Shown: one piece after another, positions 15,910 to 24,531 of the stretch
Layout: each line of letters starts with the position of its first letter
How positions within the stretch are numbered: position 1 is the first letter of the stretch
Source of the DNA: CAZMCC01 sp964564695
GTDB taxonomy: Bacteria; Planctomycetota; Phycisphaerae; Phycisphaerales; UBA1924
Assembly: GCA_964564695.1 (NCBI GenBank)
Contig: CAZMCC010000003.1
Coordinates: forward strand, 13,629-77,628
Length of the DNA: 64,000 nt
Direction: 5' to 3'
The notes under the pieces: model-generated
What the model was told of the DNA's origin: nothing
The model's input: the letters and a program-made list of their open reading frames with translations, nothing else
Database searches by the model: none
Made by a program: the position numbers and the translations under genes

Positions 15910-17079
15910 ATGGCCACGGACGCGCCATCGTCAGATGAACCCGCCTTTCGTGACGCCGAACCTGCCTTTCGCGATGCGTTGATCCGCGGGCCCGCTCACC
16001 GCCGGGCGGCCGGGCTGAACCCGGGAAATCGCTTCGAGGACGTCCGCCTGCACGTGCTGGGAGAGGAGCTCGACCGCCAGTTCGTCGAGCACGAGGGAGA
16101 AGACGGCAAGCTGCGGCGCGTCGAGCGCCGGGTGTTCTTTGACAAGTCCAAGACGATCATCAACCGCGTCGCGCCGACGTCGGACGTGCCGTTCGACTGG
16201 ACCGTGAACCCCTACCGCGGCTGCGAGCACGGGTGCATCTACTGCTTCGCCCGCCCGTTCCACGAATACCTCGGCTTCAGCATGGGCCTGGACTTCGAGA
16301 CCAAGCTCGTCGCCAAGCCCGACGCGCCGGAGCTGCTGAAGAAGGAGCTGGCGGCCCCGGGCTGGAAGGCCGAGCCGATCGTGATGTCGGCGATCACCGA
16401 CATCTACCAGCCGCTCGAGCACAAGATGAAGATCGCACGCCGCTGTCTGGAAGTCATGGCCGAGTGCGGCCAGCCGGTCTCGACGATGACCAAGAGCGCG
16501 CTGGTGCTGCGCGACGTGGAACTGTGGAGCAAGCTGGCCGCAATGAACGCGGGGCGGGTCACGGTGACACTCGTGACGCTCGATGCGGAGCTGGCGAGGA
16601 GGATCGAGCCGCGGGCCTCGTCGCCGACGGCGCGCCTGCGGGCGGTGCGGGTGCTCGCGGACGCCGGGATCCCGGTGGGGGTGAACATCGCGCCGATCAT
16701 CCCGGGGCTGACGGAGACCGAGCTTCCCGCGCTGCTCGAGGCCGCGGCCAAGGCGGGGGCGATGCGGGCGAACTGGGTGCTGCTGAGGCTGCCGTACCAG
16801 TTGAAGGACCTGTTCCTCGAATGGCTCCAGCGCAACGTGCACCCGGACAGGGCGAAGAAGGTGGAGTCGCTGATCCGCCAGGCGCGGGGCGGGAAGCTGT
16901 ACAGCGCGAAGCCGGGGATGCGCGGGCGTGGCAGCGGCCCGTTGGTCGAGCAGATCGCGCAGGTCTTCGATGTCTTCACGCGGAAGTACGCTATCAACCG
17001 CGACGTGCGCCCGCTGTCGGGCGCGCATTTCAGGCGCCCGGAAGTGCCGGACGGGAGCGGGCAGATGAAGCTGTTCTGA
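15910..17079 (+). CDS. PA0069-family radical SAM protein (SplB-like)
   Basis: The 389-residue iron-sulfur enzyme carries the radical SAM motif C-x3-C-x2-C in YRGCEHGCIYCFAR (Cys105, Cys109, Cys112), preceded by the family mark FDWTVNPYRGC. Other family elements are the SAITDIYQPLE segment and GVNIAPIIPGL. The family resembles spore photoproduct lyase-type DNA repair enzymes, but its substrate is unknown. The ATG at 15910 follows a promoter almost directly; a TTG two codons earlier is less likely. The Glu/Pro-rich first 35 residues contain a small duplication (EPAFRDAEPAFRDAL). Confidence 0.92.
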   Translation: MATDAPSSDEPAFRDAEPAFRDALIRGPAHRRAAGLNPGNRFEDVRLHVLGEELDRQFVEHEGEDGKLRRVERRVFFDKSKTIINRVAPTSDVPFDWTVNPYRGCEHGCIYCFARPFHEYLGFSMGLDFETKLVAKPDAPELLKKELAAPGWKAEPIVMSAITDIYQPLEHKMKIARRCLEVMAECGQPVSTMTKSALVLRDVELWSKLAAMNAGRVTVTLVTLDAELARRIEPRASSPTARLRAVRVLADAGIPVGVNIAPIIPGLTETELPALLEAAAKAGAMRANWVLLRLPYQLKDLFLEWLQRNVHPDRAKKVESLIRQARGGKLYSAKPGMRGRGSGPLVEQIAQVFDVFTRKYAINRDVRPLSGAHFRRPEVPDGSGQMKLF

Positions 17080-17409
17080 GCAGGAATGTACGCAAAGCAC
17101 GCAAAGGGCCCAGGGAACGCGGAGTACAGAGGAGACGTGAGAGGGAAGTCGAGAGAAAAATGAAAGCGCCATCGTCATGCCTTTCTCTGCGTTCCTCCGC
17201 GCTCTCCGCGTCCTCCGCGTTCAATCCTTCAAGGAGCGAGATGATCGATGGAGAGAGAGCGCCCCGGCGGGCTGGAGGGTCCGCCGCGGCGGTTGCAGGC
17301 TGGAGCGAGAAGGACGGGGAACGCACCGGGGCGGCGCCCGGATGTTGCGACGAGGAGAGCACGCCCGGCGGACAGAGCTCCGCCTGGGCACTCGGATATC
17401 ACCGCGGCC
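17080..17409. repeat. gap with purine-rich inverted repeat and family-A palindrome (copy 3)
   Basis: No gene is seen. The + strand from 17085 to 17155 has purine-rich units (ACGCAAAGCACGCAAAGGG, GAACGCGGAG). From 17180 to 17232 it has the complements (CTCTGCGTTCCTCCGCG, CTCTCCGCGTCCTCCGCG). This mirrors the structure at 7865-8035. A family-A palindrome (CCCGGCGGA, then TCCGCCTGG) lies at 17364-17388. Confidence 0.6.
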
Positions 17410-17778
17410 CTATCCGGGAGCGCTCGGTGGGGGGGGCGTACTTCCCCCTTCTTCGGCTTGTTCGTGGGGCGGGTGGGGGGGGTGGGGGGGGCGGCGTTCG
17501 ACAAACGCCTTGAGGCGGCCCAGTGCCTCGTCCCACTGGCGCGAGGCCGTGTCGAGATACCGCCGCGCCCGGTCGATCGCCTGAAGCTCGAGCACAAACC
17601 GCCGCTCGCGCCCGTTTCGGACGCTCCTGACGATCCCCGCGCGCTTGAGCACCCCCGGGTGTTTCGTGATCGCCTGGCGCGTGAGCCGGAAGCGCGAGCG
17701 ACCGGCCACGGTTGCAGCCTCTGGTCCGATGACGCCGTGAGCACGAGAGCACCCGTCGCTCGCGCTCCGGGCTGTCAT
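17410..17778 (-). pseudogene. N-terminally degenerate ArsR-family regulator
   Basis: The frame encodes the second half of an ArsR winged helix: LTRQAITKHPGVLKRAGIVRS, the wing RNGRERRFVLE, and the helix ARRYLDTASRQWDEALGRLKAFVE. The preceding 30 residues do not resemble the expected first helices, and the family's N-terminal DPTRR-LL element is missing. A Pro/His-rich tail (PPHPPHPPH) follows. The match to the recognition helix is good, with Pro in place of Leu at TKHPGVL. The gene is therefore probably truncated or frameshifted at its 5' end, which abuts the stop of the Rieske gene. A functional shortened protein cannot be excluded. Confidence 0.5.
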
Positions 17779-18926
17779 CAGAACATCGTCTTCGCCAGCA
17801 ACCGATGAAAATGATGCACCCCCTGCTCACGCGTCGGCGAATACCGCCCGCGCGAGTAGAACGACCCCTGCGTCCCCCGGTGCACGGCCTCCACCACCGC
17901 CTCATCCTCCCGTTCCACGCGATCAAGCCCGGCCCCCGCACCCTGCTCGAGCTTGCGCTCGTCCCACACATAGCTCAGAAACCGCACCCGCGTCCGCGCA
18001 TGCCCCAGCGGGTTCACGACGTTGACCGACAATCCCCACGGATAGAAGTTGAACATCGTGTTCGGGAACAGCCACCAGTAATACGCGGCCACCGACTTGC
18101 CCGCGTCCGGCGACGACGACGGCAGGTCGAACGCCAGCTCCCCCGGCTTCGCCATGCCCAACTGGAGATTGCACCACGGGAAAAGCTCGACGATGTACTG
18201 CCCGTAATCGAGCACCTGGTTGAGCCCCGCGTGCACGAACGGGATGTGGAACCCCTCCAGGTAATTGTCGACATACAGGGCCCAGTTGGCGTGCACCATG
18301 TAGTCGCGCGAGCGAGCCGCGTCGAACCGGAAGTCCTGCAGCGGCAGCCACCCCACGCGCTCCGCCATCGGCGCCAGCAACTCGCGCAGCGCCACCGCCG
18401 GGTCGATCGACGAGAAGAACAGCGGCCCGGACGCATCGTCGTGAATGCCCGACGCGTTGCCGCACGGCCCCCCCGCACCCGCCTGCCCCCACGACCCAAA
18501 GGGCACACGCGCGAGATCATCCGCCGGCGATGGAAAGTTCTTGACGGCCTCGAACTCCGGCATCATCCGGAACCGCCCGTCGAGATCGAACCGTCGTCCG
18601 TGATACCGGCACACCAGCGCCTTCTCGACCCCCGCGTTCTCGCACAGGATGGTCCCGCGGTGCGTGCACACGTTCGACAGGCAATGGATGCGGTCGTCGC
18701 GATCGCGCGTGAGCAGCACCGGCTCGTTGAGACAGCCGTCCAGCAGAGTCACCGGCGTGCACTGGCCGGGAATCTTGACCGACCCCGCGTCGCCGACAAA
18801 CTGCCACGACCGCCGGAAGATGTTCCGCCGCGCCAGCTCGTAGTACGCGGGGTCGGAATACACCGGTGCGGGCGGCGTCTGGGCCCGCGCAATGTCCGCG
18901 TCGATCTCAAACGGTTCGGCGTGCAT
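17778..18926 (-). CDS. Rieske non-haem iron oxygenase, alpha-subunit type
   Basis: The 382-residue protein has an N-terminal Rieske domain with ligands Cys87/His89 (CTHRG) and Cys106/His109 (CRYHGRRF). The C-terminal catalytic domain has the mononuclear iron site in the family pattern N-x5-D-x6-H-x4-H: Asn214, Asp220, His227 and His232 (NWALYVDNYLEGFHIPFVH). The closest type is the choline-monooxygenase/ring-hydroxylating group. A Gly-rich insertion (about 147-166, QAGAGGPCGNASG) separates the two domains. The ATG at 18926 precedes MHAEPFEID. A VOC gene ends 35 bases upstream, so the two may be co-transcribed. The substrate is not evident. Confidence 0.9.
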   Translation of the reverse strand: MHAEPFEIDADIARAQTPPAPVYSDPAYYELARRNIFRRSWQFVGDAGSVKIPGQCTPVTLLDGCLNEPVLLTRDRDDRIHCLSNVCTHRGTILCENAGVEKALVCRYHGRRFDLDGRFRMMPEFEAVKNFPSPADDLARVPFGSWGQAGAGGPCGNASGIHDDASGPLFFSSIDPAVALRELLAPMAERVGWLPLQDFRFDAARSRDYMVHANWALYVDNYLEGFHIPFVHAGLNQVLDYGQYIVELFPWCNLQLGMAKPGELAFDLPSSSPDAGKSVAAYYWWLFPNTMFNFYPWGLSVNVVNPLGHARTRVRFLSYVWDERKLEQGAGAGLDRVEREDEAVVEAVHRGTQGSFYSRGRYSPTREQGVHHFHRLLAKTMF

Positions 18927-18961
18927 CGCGCCAGTATACCGATCGGCGCCCCGCCCCCCCG

Positions 18962-19369
18962 CTACCGGTACGGCACCTGGGCGAGGCTGAGGATGTTCCC
19001 GTCGGGATCCTTGAACCACGCCACCTTTGCGCCGTCGGGGAACGAGGCCACGCCGTGGTCGTCCTGTTTGAACCACGGCATCCGGTCGAACACGACCCCG
19101 GCGCCCGCGAGCGCACGCACCGCCAGATCAATGTCGTCAACGTTCCACCCGGCGACCGTCCGCGGCACGGGCGTGAGCTCCGGCCCCTTCTGGATCCGCA
19201 GCATCATCCCGCCCGAATCCAGCACGATCCCGAACCCGTCCTCGTGCATAAGCCGAAGCCCGAGCACGCCGACATAGAACGCCTTGCACCGGGCAGCGTC
19301 GGTGGTCGCGGCGAAGCCGCACAGTTTCGCGTTGGATTGCAGTGAAAACGCTGGCGCGGAGGCGGACAT
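18962..19369 (-). CDS. VOC (glyoxalase-fold) protein
   Basis: The 135-residue protein has the paired beta-alpha-beta-beta-beta modules of the vicinal oxygen chelate fold: CGFAATTDAARCKAFYVGVLGL (14-38), then GWNVDDIDLAVRALAGAGV and the closing WFKDPDGNILSLAQVPY. Metal-ligand positions typical of the fold are only partly filled, so it may be a binding protein or a dioxygenase/isomerase-like enzyme. It is divergent from a PadR regulator, with an operator in the shared gap, and lies upstream of the Rieske oxygenase. Confidence 0.88.
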   Translation of the reverse strand: MSASAPAFSLQSNAKLCGFAATTDAARCKAFYVGVLGLRLMHEDGFGIVLDSGGMMLRIQKGPELTPVPRTVAGWNVDDIDLAVRALAGAGVVFDRMPWFKQDDHGVASFPDGAKVAWFKDPDGNILSLAQVPYR

Positions 19370-19440
19370 GGGTGGCCCTTTCGTCAGGGGGATGGGAGCG
19401 GGCCGGGCGAAACGGGGTTGACGCGCGGCCCGGCATCGTC

Positions 19441-19457
19441 TAGTCTCATTGAGACTA
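19441..19457. promoter_or_regulatory. PadR operator TAGTCTCATTGAGACTA
   Basis: A perfect 17-base dyad (8-base arms around one T) lies in the 138-base gap between the divergent VOC and PadR genes. The position suits control of both promoters by the PadR protein. Confidence 0.75.
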
Positions 19458-19507
19458 CCACAGAACGCCGGCGTGTCAAGCACGCACGCCATGGAACGCT
19501 CGCGAGG

Positions 19508-20107
19508 ATGATGGCCCGCGCCGCGAAGAACCCGGACCGTCTCACGCCCGCCGACGTCGTCGTGCTGGCCATGCTCGGCGTGCGCCCCACGCACGGCTAC
19601 GACCTCGTCGCCGAGCAGGCACGGCGCGAGGCGGGTGGGGGGGGAGGGGGGGGAGGGGGGACCGGCGCCGAGGGCCCCGCGGTCTCGCGCGCCCAGATCT
19701 ACTACTCGCTCAAGAAGCTCCTCAAGCAGGGTCTCATCGTCGTCGCCAAGGACGCGGCGCCCGCCACTGGGCCCGAGCGCGAGCCCTACCGACTCACCGC
19801 GGCCGGCCGGCGCGCCATCAGCCGTGCCGTGGCGCAGCCCCAGTGGGCCCGGCAGCGCCCGCCGATCCCGTTCCAGATGTGGCTCGTGGCGCTCGGCCAG
19901 GCCGAACCCCAGGACCGCGCCCTCGCGCTGCGATCGCGGGCCGAGCACCTCGACCGGCAGATTGAGGATGCGTCCCGGGCGGTCGACGCGGCGGGGGGCG
20001 ACGCCCCATCGGCCCGGATCGCGCTCGCCGTCGCGGAGCACGCGCTCGAGGTGCTGCGTCTCGAGCGCCAGCTGCTGTGCGACGTCGAGCCGATGCTGGG
20101 CGGATAA
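19508..20107 (+). CDS. PadR-family transcriptional regulator
   Basis: The 199-residue protein has an N-terminal PadR winged helix: LTPADVVVLAMLGVRPTHGYDLVAEQ, then SRAQIYYSLKKLLKQGLIVV and the wing PYRLTAAGRRAI. A C-terminal helical dimerisation part follows (LRSRAEHLDRQIEDASRAVD). A run of nine Gly residues interrupts the loop after the second helix, which is unusual for the family. Two adjacent ATG codons (19508, 19511) are possible starts. It probably represses the divergent VOC/Rieske genes through the dyad at 19441. Confidence 0.88.
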   Translation: MMARAAKNPDRLTPADVVVLAMLGVRPTHGYDLVAEQARREAGGGGGGGGGTGAEGPAVSRAQIYYSLKKLLKQGLIVVAKDAAPATGPEREPYRLTAAGRRAISRAVAQPQWARQRPPIPFQMWLVALGQAEPQDRALALRSRAEHLDRQIEDASRAVDAAGGDAPSARIALAVAEHALEVLRLERQLLCDVEPMLGG

Positions 20108-20137
20108 GGCCACGGAAGCGCCGGCACGCCGTCTCGT

Positions 20138-20647
20138 TCACGGCCTGCCGACCCACGTGATCGCGACGTCGGCGTCGCGTCGGAGGCGTGTGGAGAGCGC
20201 GGCCGCGTGGTGCTGGATGTGGCGGATGCTCAGGATCTGGTGCTCGAGCTTCCCCATGGGGTACCAGTGGAAGCCGCATTGGGCGGCCGTGAGGTCGAGG
20301 GCATCGACCCAGGTGTCGACGCTCGAGTCGACAACGTTCCAGTAGTCGAGGATCTCCTCGCGCGTGTACGGCGTGCAGGGCTTGGGCGGACGATTGCCCT
20401 CCCACGGGATGCTCGTCATGAAGTTCGCCTCTTCGCGGTGATGCTTCCACGGCGTGAGCGAGTGCTCGTCCTTCTGCAGGTAAAAGTGGGTGAAGAAGAG
20501 CGTGTGATAGGCGGCACGCCAGAACAGAGCGCCGCGGGCGGGCGGCGTGTTCCACAGCGCGTCGGGGCACTGCTCGATCGCGAGGCGCAAGGTCTTGAGG
20601 GCGGCGTGGTACTGGGACTTGAGGGCGCTGTTGACGTCGAGGCTCAT
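20138..20647 (-). CDS. DinB-family protein
   Basis: The 169-residue helical-bundle protein resembles DinB-like proteins: LKSQYHAALKTLRLAIEQCP, then FWRAAYHTLFFTHFYL, and a C-terminal KLEHQILSIRHIQHHAAALSTRL. The His residues at YHTLFF and IRHIQHH could form the usual three-His metal site. It is a different branch from the DinB protein at 14964. It ends 31 bases from the PadR gene, which is convergent. The substrate is unknown. Confidence 0.85.
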   Translation of the reverse strand: MSLDVNSALKSQYHAALKTLRLAIEQCPDALWNTPPARGALFWRAAYHTLFFTHFYLQKDEHSLTPWKHHREEANFMTSIPWEGNRPPKPCTPYTREEILDYWNVVDSSVDTWVDALDLTAAQCGFHWYPMGKLEHQILSIRHIQHHAAALSTRLRRDADVAITWVGRP

Positions 20648-20687
20648 GCGGTGACTTTACCGCGGCTCAGCCGCGCCGTCAGCGCCC

Positions 20688-20742
20688 AAAAGAAGACCGG
20701 CAGGCCCGGCTCGCCATTGCAGCGAGTGCGGGTCTGCCGGTC
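20688..20742 (-). terminator. terminator of PEP-CTERM gene
   Basis: A 14-bp stem (GACCGGCAGGCCCG pairing with CGGGTCTGCCGGTC, one mismatch) is followed on the minus strand by TTCTTTTGGG. It lies about 50 bases after the stop codon. Confidence 0.75.
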
Positions 20743-20793
20743 CTTGAGGGTCTCGATCGAACTCCCGCTCCATCCGAGCGGGTTCTCAATCGA

Positions 20794-21453
20794 TCAGTTG
20801 CGACGCCGACGGGCGGCGATGAGGCCGCCGAGAACAAGCAGGCTCGCCGCGCCGGGCGCGGGGACTTCGTCGATCGCGAAGTCGTCCATGCCGAAGCAGT
20901 CGACGCGGTTCTCGACATAGACCGTGACGGAGTCGACGGCGTTGAAGTCAGCGCCGAAGGCGACCTGGACGGCCGGGAAGCCCCAGTCCTGGGAGGGCAG
21001 CAGGACCGGCGCCCCGGTGGGGTTGCCGCCGAACCAGCCCTGGACGTACGCGAGCTCGTTGCCGGAGGCGAGGCCGCCGCCGAACTCGGTGTTCGAGGTC
21101 AGGGTGAGGAAGTTGAGGTCGAAGGTGCCTCCACCGATCTTGGTGATCTCGACGACGTCGACGCCGCCGAAGAAGCCGCTGGACCAGTGGGAGTGGATGA
21201 CGTCGTTGCCGACGCCGTAGTAGTTACCGACGTGCGTGGCGAAGCCGCCCGAGCCGCCGTTGGGCTGGAAGTCGAGCCGGAAGCCGCCCTCTTCGTAGTA
21301 GTCGACGTCGCTGTAGTCGAAGTCGTTGTTGGTGATGGCCGTGCCGGCGCTGAGGTTGGTCACCGTGCCGCCGGTGAAGTCGATGATCGTCGCCGACGCC
21401 GGAAGGGCGAAGGCGGCCGCGACGAGCGCGGGCGCGAGAACCTTGCGAACCAT
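20794..21453 (-). CDS. PEP-CTERM secreted protein
   Basis: The 219-residue protein has a signal peptide (MVRKVLAPALVAAAFALPAS) and a beta-rich body with many Gly/Asn/Asp residues (FTGGTVTNLSAGTAI, GGFATHVGNYYGVGND). The end is VPAPGAASLLVLGGLIAARRRRN: a Pro-x-Pro sorting motif, a hydrophobic helix and a basic cluster, as in exosortase substrates. AGGAAAGAGAGG precedes the ATG. It is monocistronic with a clear terminator. The role of the body is unknown; it is probably an extracellular or envelope protein. It implies that an exosortase is encoded elsewhere in the genome. Confidence 0.9.
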   Translation of the reverse strand: MVRKVLAPALVAAAFALPASATIIDFTGGTVTNLSAGTAITNNDFDYSDVDYYEEGGFRLDFQPNGGSGGFATHVGNYYGVGNDVIHSHWSSGFFGGVDVVEITKIGGGTFDLNFLTLTSNTEFGGGLASGNELAYVQGWFGGNPTGAPVLLPSQDWGFPAVQVAFGADFNAVDSVTVYVENRVDCFGMDDFAIDEVPAPGAASLLVLGGLIAARRRRN

Positions 21454-22147
21454 GTGGGCCTCTCTTTCCTGTGAAAAAGTCATCGTCGTGGAGTCAACCC
21501 GCAAGGAGTCCGACCGGTGCCGTGACATCGGACCTCCGGTGACAGCTTGGACTCTCGCAAGAACTTGCGGCGGATCTCTCTCCACCTTTCCAGTGCCACT
21601 ACTCTAACTCAGGGTTCACGGGACCCGCAAGTTGTTTTTGTGGAAAATGTTAACACTTGCCCGAGAACGCAGGTAACCTGGGTTCTAACACACGGCGGGG
21701 CCGGCAGATGTGCTGCAAATCGCGGCCGGTGAGGGAAGCCCCCCAAAGTCTCCGGGCTTTCCCACATTCACACCGCCGTGGCATCGAGCCGGCGGACGCT
21801 CGCGAAGTTATCTCGACGCGAGCCCGGTGCGCCGGCCGCGTAGTTCGACGTGGGCGGAGCGACGCTCGTCTCCTCGCGGAGGATGCGCCCCATCGGGGCC
21901 CGGGCTCCCAGACGCAGCAGCATCGCCCGCACGCCGATGAAGCTGTTGGCGATCGGATGATCACCGGCATGTTGCGGACGCACCGCCGTACGACGCACTC
22001 GGCCGGTCTCACACAGTCGCAGGTGTCCCGCATCGAGGGCAGTCCCGAGAAGGCGACACTGGGCGTGCTGCGTCGCATCGCGGAAGGCTTGGCCCGGAAT
22101 TCCGCTCGGGAGGAGTGAGCGGGCCGCGCTGTGTGGGTGCGGGGCGT
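21454..22147. promoter_or_regulatory. long gap with 21-bp dyad and HTH fragment
   Basis: No intact gene is seen. A 21-base dyad lies at 21665-21685: GAACGCAGGT, A, ACCTGGGTTC, with one mismatched pair. A T-rich segment (TTGTTTTTGTGG) and GTTAAC lie just before it. The right end holds a helix-turn-helix fragment (see 21957). The dyad is 212 bases upstream of the PEP-CTERM start. Confidence 0.45.
21957..22118 (+). pseudogene. remnant of XRE-type helix-turn-helix protein
   Basis: The last 40 codons of this frame read LTQSQVSRIEGSPEKATLGV, then LRRIAEGL. This is the recognition helix and following helix of a Cro/C1-type DNA-binding domain. The first half of the domain is missing: the residues before it (RTHRRTTHSAG) are not family-like. 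The most likely reading is a 5'-truncated regulator; the rest of the longer upstream frame shows no homology that I can recognise. Confidence 0.4.
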
Positions 22148-24037
22148 CTACTTGGCGTCCGTCGCGCGGGGCAGCGGCACCGGCCACAGCACCCAGTCCC
22201 CGCGGACATCGTCGACGTGCTTCTTCTCTTCAGGGGTCATCGGCGTGCGCCCGCGGAATATCGCGAGCCAGTGGAGGTGGTGCACGCCGAAGCGGCCGGC
22301 CTCGGTGGTCGTGAGCTTGCCGCCTTCGTCGACGGCGTCCACGCCCACGGAATAGAGCAGCGGCAGTCCCCCCTCGGCCCGCGGCGCGACGTAGCGCAGC
22401 GGCTTGCCGTCGAAGGGGTCGAGCGGAACCGAGGGCAGGTAACCGGGGACGAGCTCGCTCAGCGACGCGGGCCACGCCCCGTGGGCCCGTCGATACGACT
22501 CGGCGCTGATCATCGCGAGCGCCGCGTCGCGTTTCGTGCAGAAGATGTCCCGTGCTCCGAACGCCGATGAGAGCGGCCCCCCGTTGCCCGTCTCGTATAG
22601 CACCTCGAGCGACGGCGCCGCCGCGAACACCCCCGACCGCAGCACATCAAGGTACACCTGGTCGCTCGTGCGCTCGTCGTGGCGCCACGGCGGGAGCGCG
22701 TCGTCGGCCGCGACCGCCGCCTTGAAGGCGTTGACCTTTTCCATCACCTGGGCGCGGGACGCCAGCATGACGCTGCGCACAGGCCCGAACGCCCTGCTGG
22801 TCAGCAGCCCCCTGTCTCGCTCGGGGAGGCCCAGATCGATCTGGAGCCGCTCCCCCTCCTCGCCGCCGCCGATGTAGTGCCCGTCCCCCTTCCCGTCGTC
22901 GCTGAAGAACCGCTGCAGGACGTCCTCGACCGTGAGCACGTCGAGCGAGGTATCGATCGGCACGCGCCCGCCTCCCCCGAACGTCGCGAGCCAGTGCGCG
23001 AGGTTGCGCAGGTCGTCGTCGGTGAGAGCTCCGGGGCGCACGCTCTGCTCGAGCACGAGCCCGACGGCGATGTCCCCGACCGCCATGCCCACAAGCTGAC
23101 TGATGGTGAAGCGGTCCCGCAGCGCCTGCTCGCCGATACCCAGGATCGCCTCCACGTCGACGAGGAGCCGCTCGCGGTCGCCCCGTGACACGGCCAGGAC
23201 CGCGTCGGCGCGCAGCCAGCGGGCGCTGCGCCGCATCTCTCCAAGGTGCGGCAGCAGCAGTCCCACCACGAGCGGGTTCTCCGGCTCCTCCTCCAGGGCT
23301 GGGTCATACTCGTACCCCGGGTTGGTGATCTCCATCGCCCGTGCGAGGTCCGGGTCCATGGTCGAGCGGTACCGATATCCGATGATCGGCTTTCGCGCGG
23401 CCGTGCGGAGCGTCTCGAGCGCCGCGCCGTGCGCATCGAGCCACGCCGCCATCTCGTCCCAATTCGCGTCGCCGGGGCCCGACGGCTCGCCGGCCCCGAT
23501 CATCATGAACTCCGGCAGCGGACCGAACGCCTTCTTTGCCTCGAGGTACAGCGGCCACGCGCGGTCCGCTTCGGGGGTCGACCGCATCTCGGCGTTGAGC
23601 TCGGCCGTGATGTTGCGGCTCACCGTCGGCTGCACGAGGAAGAAGCGGGCCGCGAGCACGGCGTAGACGAGCGTGAGCGTCAGCACGAGCGCCGCCGTGC
23701 CGCGCAGCGTCGTGCGCAGGCTCCGCCACCACAGCGGGCGGAGGCGTTTGCGGGTGGCGGTGATGAGCTTGGCCGCTTGGCGCGGATCGCCGAAGGAGCG
23801 GGCGAGCTCGTCGGGCGCGACGCCGGCGTCGAGGCCGTCGCGGAAGTGGGCGCAGAGTTCGCGCGCGACCTCGGTGCGCTCGCTGTTCCACAGGCGGCAC
23901 TTGCCGGTGACGCCCAGGACGACGTCACCGAGCGCCGCGGGCAGCGCGGCCGCCTGGACGACGCCCGAGGGCGTGTGCACGCGGATCGGGCGCGGGGCGT
24001 CGTTGTCCCCGGCGGCGGTGGCAACGGCGGAACTCAT
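22148..24037 (-). CDS. membrane protein paired with PadR regulator (HAAS-like N-terminus)
   Basis: The 629-residue protein has a cytoplasmic N-terminal part (about 60-115: CRLWNSERTEVARELCAHFRDGLDAG). This resembles the helical domain fused to or paired with PadR regulators. A single membrane helix follows at about 133-156 (LRGTAALVLTLTLVYAVLAARFF), then a large extracytoplasmic helical region. The C-terminus has AMISAESYRRAHGAWPASLSEL and a PLDPFDGKPLRYV stretch, as seen in many planctomycete membrane proteins. Its ATG overlaps the stop of the PadR gene (ATGA), so the two are coupled. Function unknown; it is probably an envelope-stress or sensor protein. Confidence 0.8.
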   Translation of the reverse strand: MSSAVATAAGDNDAPRPIRVHTPSGVVQAAALPAALGDVVLGVTGKCRLWNSERTEVARELCAHFRDGLDAGVAPDELARSFGDPRQAAKLITATRKRLRPLWWRSLRTTLRGTAALVLTLTLVYAVLAARFFLVQPTVSRNITAELNAEMRSTPEADRAWPLYLEAKKAFGPLPEFMMIGAGEPSGPGDANWDEMAAWLDAHGAALETLRTAARKPIIGYRYRSTMDPDLARAMEITNPGYEYDPALEEEPENPLVVGLLLPHLGEMRRSARWLRADAVLAVSRGDRERLLVDVEAILGIGEQALRDRFTISQLVGMAVGDIAVGLVLEQSVRPGALTDDDLRNLAHWLATFGGGGRVPIDTSLDVLTVEDVLQRFFSDDGKGDGHYIGGGEEGERLQIDLGLPERDRGLLTSRAFGPVRSVMLASRAQVMEKVNAFKAAVAADDALPPWRHDERTSDQVYLDVLRSGVFAAAPSLEVLYETGNGGPLSSAFGARDIFCTKRDAALAMISAESYRRAHGAWPASLSELVPGYLPSVPLDPFDGKPLRYVAPRAEGGLPLLYSVGVDAVDEGGKLTTTEAGRFGVHHLHWLAIFRGRTPMTPEEKKHVDDVRGDWVLWPVPLPRATDAK

Positions 24038-24402
24038 GCGATGGCTCCGTGAGCAAGACGGGCCCCCCCCGTGGGCTCCAGCACACCCAGCCCCGTCATC
24101 GCGACCGCCAGGGCCTGCCACTGCTTGATGTCCTCGGCGAGGCGCTTGCGCCCTTTGTCGGTCAGGCGGTAGTACTTGCGGTCCCGGCCTGAGTCGGCCT
24201 CGCGCCAGACGCCCTCGATCAGCCCCTTGGCCTCGAGGTTGTAGAGGAGCGGATAGAGCGTGGATTGCCCCATCGCGAGCACGCCCTCGGTGTGCTTGGC
24301 GAGCGATTCGACCAGCTCGTAGCCGTACTTCTCGCCGCGTTGCAGGAGCTTGAGCACGGCGACCGGGCCGGCGCCGCGCATGAGTTCGCGTTCGATCCGC
24401 AT
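24034..24402 (-). CDS. PadR-family transcriptional regulator
   Basis: The 122-residue protein is a classic small PadR regulator: LMRGAGPVAVLKLLQRGEKYGYELVESLAKHTEGVL, then MGQSTLYPLLYNLEAKGLIEG and the wing RKYYRLTDKGRKRL. AGGAGGT lies five bases before the ATG at 24402, a perfect ribosome site. A dyad upstream (24452) is a likely operator. The stop overlaps the start of the downstream membrane-protein gene, a common PadR-partner arrangement. Confidence 0.92.
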   Translation of the reverse strand: MRIERELMRGAGPVAVLKLLQRGEKYGYELVESLAKHTEGVLAMGQSTLYPLLYNLEAKGLIEGVWREADSGRDRKYYRLTDKGRKRLAEDIKQWQALAVAMTGLGVLEPTGGARLAHGAIA

Positions 24403-24451
24403 GGGGACCTCCTGAGCCGGCCCGGGCTGATGAGGCACTGGGTCGGTTCGC

Positions 24452-24472
24452 ATACTATGTGACACACAGTAT
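24452..24472. promoter_or_regulatory. PadR operator-like dyad
   Basis: ATACTATGTG, a central A, then CACACAGTAT; nine of ten base pairs match. The minus-strand TATACT within it is a good -10 box, so binding would block the promoter of the PadR-membrane protein operon. Confidence 0.7.
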
Positions 24473-24531
24473 ACGAGCGACGGGAACTGCGGTTGCGTTG
24501 AGTGCGTGGAGACTTTCCAGACGGTGGAGTT

